Source of the DNA: Udaeobacter sp046731655
Lineage (GTDB): Bacteria; Verrucomicrobiota; Verrucomicrobiia; Chthoniobacterales; UBA10450
Length of the DNA: 7,234 bases
Direction of reading: 5' to 3'
Assembly: GCA_046731655.1 (NCBI GenBank)
Contig: JBKPLM010000048.1
Location: forward strand, 1 to 7,234
Each line of letters begins with the position of its first letter. Position 1 is the stretch's first letter. The notes under the pieces are model-generated. The model was not told the origin of the DNA. It did no database searches and saw only the letters and a program-made list of their open reading frames with translations. The translations under genes and the position numbers were made by a program. Shown piece by piece: positions 5,080-7,234 of the stretch.

Positions 5080-7234
5080 CTAGAAAAAGAATTCGAATCC
5101 GCCGTAGTAGTTCCGCGGCAGCGCGGGCATAATGCCTTCCTCGCGAACTTCGCCCCAGTAACTCTCGTCGAAGAGGTTCCTGATACCCGCGAAGACTCCA
5201 GCTCGCCCCTTCCAAAATTTCACTTCTGCCGTGAGATCCCAAACGTTGTAGGCGGGAATGAAGCCTTCGAAGGAATCGCCATCGTCACCGAACTCATCGT
5301 CAACGAGCGTGCCAAGGAGCGCGATTTTGAAAGTATCCTTGTAGCTATAGATCGCGCCGGTTTTGACCTGGTACTCCGGAGCGTATGCGGGTGTGTTGCC
5401 CTTGTTCGGGCCGGAGGTGAATTCGGCGTCCAGCAGCGTGACGTTGCCGTATAGCATGAGGTTGCCGTACGGGCTGGGAGCGCCTCCGTTGACTAACGCC
5501 AGAACGTCCAGTTCGGTCGCGGCTTCAAACCCGATGTAACGCGCGTCACCAACGTTACTGGTGGACGTAAAACCGTTAGGCAAAATGATCTCACCGACTT
5601 GATCGTCGAAAGTGAAATAGAAACCGCCGACATCAAAATTGAGAAACGGGAACGGCTTTCCGCGCACTCCATATTCAAACTGGAGCGCTTCGCCTTCTTT
5701 GAGGTTTCCATTTACCACGCTGCTTGCTCCGGTCGGGACCAGTTCCCCGTACGTAATTGGGCGGTAGGCTTGCGATATTGTGCCGTAAAGTTCGACACGC
5801 GGCGGGCCAACCGGCCCGACCACTGGCGTAACTACCTTTTTTGATTCTGTGCCCTTCGAACCCGCCACCGACGCCGGCGGCACCAACGGTTTACCTTCGA
5901 CCAGAACATAATCCAGTCCCAGCCCAAACAGCGGCACAAAATTAAAATCGGACTGTGAATGCAGGGGATTCGAGACGTTTACTTCTTCATCGACACTTTG
6001 CTCCAGGAATTCGAGGCGCATCCCAGGAACGATGGAAAGACGTCCGAAATGGAAGCGATTCTCAGCAAAGAGAGCACCGTCCCAAGTTACACCGGTGTTC
6101 AAATTACGAAGCGTACCATGCTCTGCGTCGGGCGTTTGACCCCGTTCATCACGCCGGTCCTGCAACGCATGATAGAAATAGATACCGCCGGTTAAGGTCG
6201 AGACATCCCCGAAGAAATCGTAGTCCTGGCGCATCCGCGCATCGAGGCCCTCGGTGTAGTCGGACCGCAACTGAATTGAATCGGTGCTCGCATCTGGCCC
6301 GCTGGGCAGTGTACCGAAACCGCCGCCGCGCTGGCGCGTGCTCCAGCGCGTCAAATACCCGCCGAACGCCTTGATATCGAGTTGTGTTCTCTCAGAGAAG
6401 AATTTCTGATATTCGAGCGTGGCGAAGTAGCGCTCGAGCCGGAATCGATCGAAAAATCGACTGGTCTGAGTGAAACCGTCTTCCACGAAGACAGCGTTTG
6501 GCGGATTGACGTCTTCCCGGCGACGCATGCCGCCCGGTTCGCCGTGTTCTTCGTCGTATGCATCGAGCGTGAGGATGAACCGGCTATCGTTGGTTACGTC
6601 CAACACGAAACGTGCGCTTCCGCCATTAAGATCGTAATCGCTGTTGGCCTCGCGGAATCCTTCTTGTTGCCGATGATCGTAATAGAAGTAATAGCCAAGC
6701 CGCCCAATTGTGCCGTCCACCTCTGTGTAATTGCGATAATAGTCGTAGCTGCCAAACACGTTTCTGGTGGTGAAATGAAATGGCGCGTCTTGTCGAGGCA
6801 TTTTCATAACGAAATTGATGGCCCCGCCGGGTTGCGGTCCAAACTGCAATGCCGCGCCCGCGCGAATGACTTCGATCCGTTCCACAGCGTCCAGAATTGG
6901 CGTGTAATGGGTCTCGGGAAAACCAAACTGCTCGTTCTTGATCGTGACGCCATCTTTGAGCACCTGGGTGAACTCGCTGCGCTGCGAATTCAAACCGCGA
7001 TAACCGAAGTTGATGATTGGCGACTGGGGCTCTTCGCTGACGATAATGCCGGGCGTAGTGGCCATCACCTCTCGATAATCGTTACCGGCGAACGCAGGGA
7101 ACTCTTTCGGTTTCACGAACGAAGTTTTCTTGCCGGAATTGATTCTGGTCCCTTCGACTGGCGGCAACGCCGGATACTCCACCGGATAAATATCGAAGCT
7201 TCCTGTCACGACGATACCTTCGGCATCGGCTGTT
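5080..7234 (-). CDS. FecA-like TonB-dependent outer-membrane receptor, 5' end cut off
   Basis: Such receptors import ferric siderophores or ferric citrate across the outer membrane, driven by TonB/ExbBD. The frame is open to the right edge; the first visible residues (TADAEGIVVTGS) are the usual beginning of a plug domain, so signal peptide and TonB box lie outside the window. Counting from the GTG at 7209 as residue 1, the plug covers about 1-138 with REVMATTPGIIV, NFGYRGLNSQRSEF (67-80), VLKDGVTIKNEQFGFPETHY (83-102) and RAGAALQFGPQPGGAINF (116-133), closely matching FecA-type plugs. The 22-strand barrel fills about 140-709, with the typical ISQAYRP (478-483), IRNLFDESYW (676-685) and a terminal FEFFF, the Phe end recognised by the BAM complex. 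A Pro/Val-rich stretch at 438-470 is unusual. Substrate cannot be read from sequence; an iron chelate is likeliest. It is co-directional with the fusion gene but separated by the foldback repeat. Confidence 0.93.
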   Translation of the reverse strand, partial: TADAEGIVVTGSFDIYPVEYPALPPVEGTRINSGKKTSFVKPKEFPAFAGNDYREVMATTPGIIVSEEPQSPIINFGYRGLNSQRSEFTQVLKDGVTIKNEQFGFPETHYTPILDAVERIEVIRAGAALQFGPQPGGAINFVMKMPRQDAPFHFTTRNVFGSYDYYRNYTEVDGTIGRLGYYFYYDHRQQEGFREANSDYDLNGGSARFVLDVTNDSRFILTLDAYDEEHGEPGGMRRREDVNPPNAVFVEDGFTQTSRFFDRFRLERYFATLEYQKFFSERTQLDIKAFGGYLTRWSTRQRGGGFGTLPSGPDASTDSIQLRSDYTEGLDARMRQDYDFFGDVSTLTGGIYFYHALQDRRDERGQTPDAEHGTLRNLNTGVTWDGALFAENRFHFGRLSIVPGMRLEFLEQSVDEEVNVSNPLHSQSDFNFVPLFGLGLDYVLVEGKPLVPPASVAGSKGTESKKVVTPVVGPVGPPRVELYGTISQAYRPITYGELVPTGASSVVNGNLKEGEALQFEYGVRGKPFPFLNFDVGGFYFTFDDQVGEIILPNGFTSTSNVGDARYIGFEAATELDVLALVNGGAPSPYGNLMLYGNVTLLDAEFTSGPNKGNTPAYAPEYQVKTGAIYSYKDTFKIALLGTLVDDEFGDDGDSFEGFIPAYNVWDLTAEVKFWKGRAGVFAGIRNLFDESYWGEVREEGIMPALPRNYYGGFEFFF

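Noticed and set aside
5017..5454. 145-codon plus-strand open frame starting in the foldback repeat
   Set aside because: It is antisense to the conserved C-terminal barrel strands of the receptor and begins inside a repeat element. It is a shadow frame.
7207..7209. GTG as start codon of the TonB-dependent receptor
   Set aside because: The frame continues upstream to the window edge with AEGIVV directly joined to VTGS, a typical plug-domain beginning. A start here would lack signal peptide and TonB box.

Overview
The window reads as chromosomal or metagenomic DNA from a Gram-negative bacterium. The outer membrane is implied by a TonB-dependent receptor. An integron integrase, a large exopolysaccharide-type fusion protein, a FecA-like receptor and clusters of GC-rich triloop hairpins between genes together suggest Verrucomicrobiota. 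Acidobacteriota or Planctomycetota are the main alternatives. The phylum is an inference; no rRNA or other marker gene is present.

Left part (1-1357): an integron platform. An integron integrase gene (intI, + strand, GTG start at 371) is preceded by a strong Shine-Dalgarno sequence. About 110 bp upstream, on the side away from intI, lies an attI-like simple site: two inverted core sites, the outer one a perfect GTTRRRY match (GTTAGGT, minus strand, 242-248). Three bases past it begins a small divergent membrane-protein gene that runs off the left edge. This is the arrangement expected for attI followed by a first gene cassette. The proof, an attC site behind that gene, lies outside the window.

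Middle (1405-4767, minus strand): one very large gene convergent with intI. It encodes an N-terminal membrane anchor, a GH18-like domain of YaaH type, a CE4/NodB polysaccharide deacetylase, a second membrane segment and a GT2 processive glycosyltransferase with C-terminal membrane helices. It looks like a one-protein machine that makes, exports and deacetylates an N-acetylhexosamine polymer. The GH18 catalytic Glu position is Gln, so that module may bind rather than cut.

Spacer (4768-5079): no gene. It holds a roughly 200-bp foldback element made of small triloop hairpins arranged as a near-palindrome and bordered by a 12-bp direct repeat.

Right part (5080-7234, minus strand): most of a FecA-like TonB-dependent receptor gene whose 5' end is cut by the window edge. 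The visible GTG at 7207-7209 is an internal codon, not a start. The receptor and the fusion gene point the same way but are separated by the foldback element, so they are probably separate transcription units. No functional link between the integron, the polysaccharide gene and the receptor is evident.
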